A stretch of 6,056 bases of DNA from Ruminococcus sp. GTDB taxonomy: Bacteria > Bacillota > Clostridia > Oscillospirales > Acutalibacteraceae. Position 1 is the first letter of the stretch, and each line of letters starts with the position of its first letter. Positions 5,958 to 6,056 of the stretch are shown piece after piece. A model generated the notes under the pieces. The model was not told the DNA's origin and made no database searches. It worked only from the letters and a program-made list of their open reading frames with translations. A program made the position numbers and the translations under genes. Where the stretch lies: the NCBI GenBank assembly GCA_017502425.1, contig JAFVVB010000196.1, forward strand, positions 1-6,056, read 5' to 3'.

Positions 5958-6056
5958 CTATATCTCGAGCAACTCGCTGATAAGCTCTGATGCGTAGCTA
6001 CTCGCATATTCAATCATTGAAATAAGTGTCTTATAGTCGGCTCGAAGCGGTCCTAT
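5958..6056 (-). CDS. hrcA: Heat-inducible transcription repressor HrcA, 3' end only
   Basis: The last 32 codons and TAG stop of a gene cut by the window edge are visible. The peptide begins IGPLRADYKTLISMIEYAS, which matches the conserved C-terminal HrcA block (IGP.RMDY...I..IEY), and ends in SELLEI. HrcA represses class I heat-shock operons by binding the CIRCE inverted repeat, and its folding depends on GroEL; it is normally the first gene before grpE, dnaK and dnaJ, as the order here shows. Its DNA-binding domain, its start and the expected CIRCE operator are outside the window. Identification rests on a short match plus strong gene context. Confidence 0.88.
   Translation of the reverse strand: MGPLRADYKTLISMIEYASSYASELISELLEI

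Noticed and set aside
5360..6056. CIRCE operator (TTAGCACTC-N9-GAGTGCTAA) for the heat-shock operon
   Set aside because: No such repeat was found here; it is expected upstream of hrcA, beyond the window.

Overview
The window looks like chromosome from a low-to-moderate G+C member of the Bacillota, most likely a clostridial gut-type bacterium in or near the Oscillospiraceae/Ruminococcaceae. The family-level placement is an inference. It rests on the gene order hrcA-grpE-dnaK-dnaJ (CIRCE/HrcA-type heat-shock operon), the Gram-positive form of DnaK that lacks the insert of about 25 residues found in the proteobacterial protein, strong GGAGG ribosome binding sites, and the DUF2975/YozG-like pair common in Bacillota. 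No CRISPR array, tRNA, rRNA, transposase or phage gene was seen.

Right side, minus strand (about 6056 down to 2294): the 3' end of hrcA, then complete grpE, dnaK and dnaJ. HrcA is the heat-shock repressor. DnaK is the Hsp70 ATPase, DnaJ delivers substrates and stimulates ATP hydrolysis, and GrpE exchanges nucleotide, so the operon encodes one complete folding machine plus its repressor. The hrcA promoter and its CIRCE operator lie outside the window. A hairpin separates dnaK from dnaJ, and a strong hairpin terminator sits directly after dnaJ.

Middle, plus strand (about 1329 to 2239): a two-gene unit with a near-consensus promoter, encoding a four-helix DUF2975 membrane protein and a 70-residue Cro/C1-type helix-turn-helix regulator. 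It runs convergently into dnaJ and shares the dnaJ terminator. It separates dnaJ from prmA, genes that are often neighbours and co-oriented in Bacillota. The region between its start and prmA (about 290 bases) holds divergent promoters and several inverted repeats that may be operators.

Left side, minus strand (1209 down to 5): prmA, the ribosomal protein L11 methyltransferase, with its own promoter, then a 45-codon gene for a single-span membrane peptide with a good ribosome binding site.

Most of the window is ordinary housekeeping sequence. The least explained parts are the DUF2975/regulator cassette with its inverted repeats and the tiny membrane-peptide gene after prmA.
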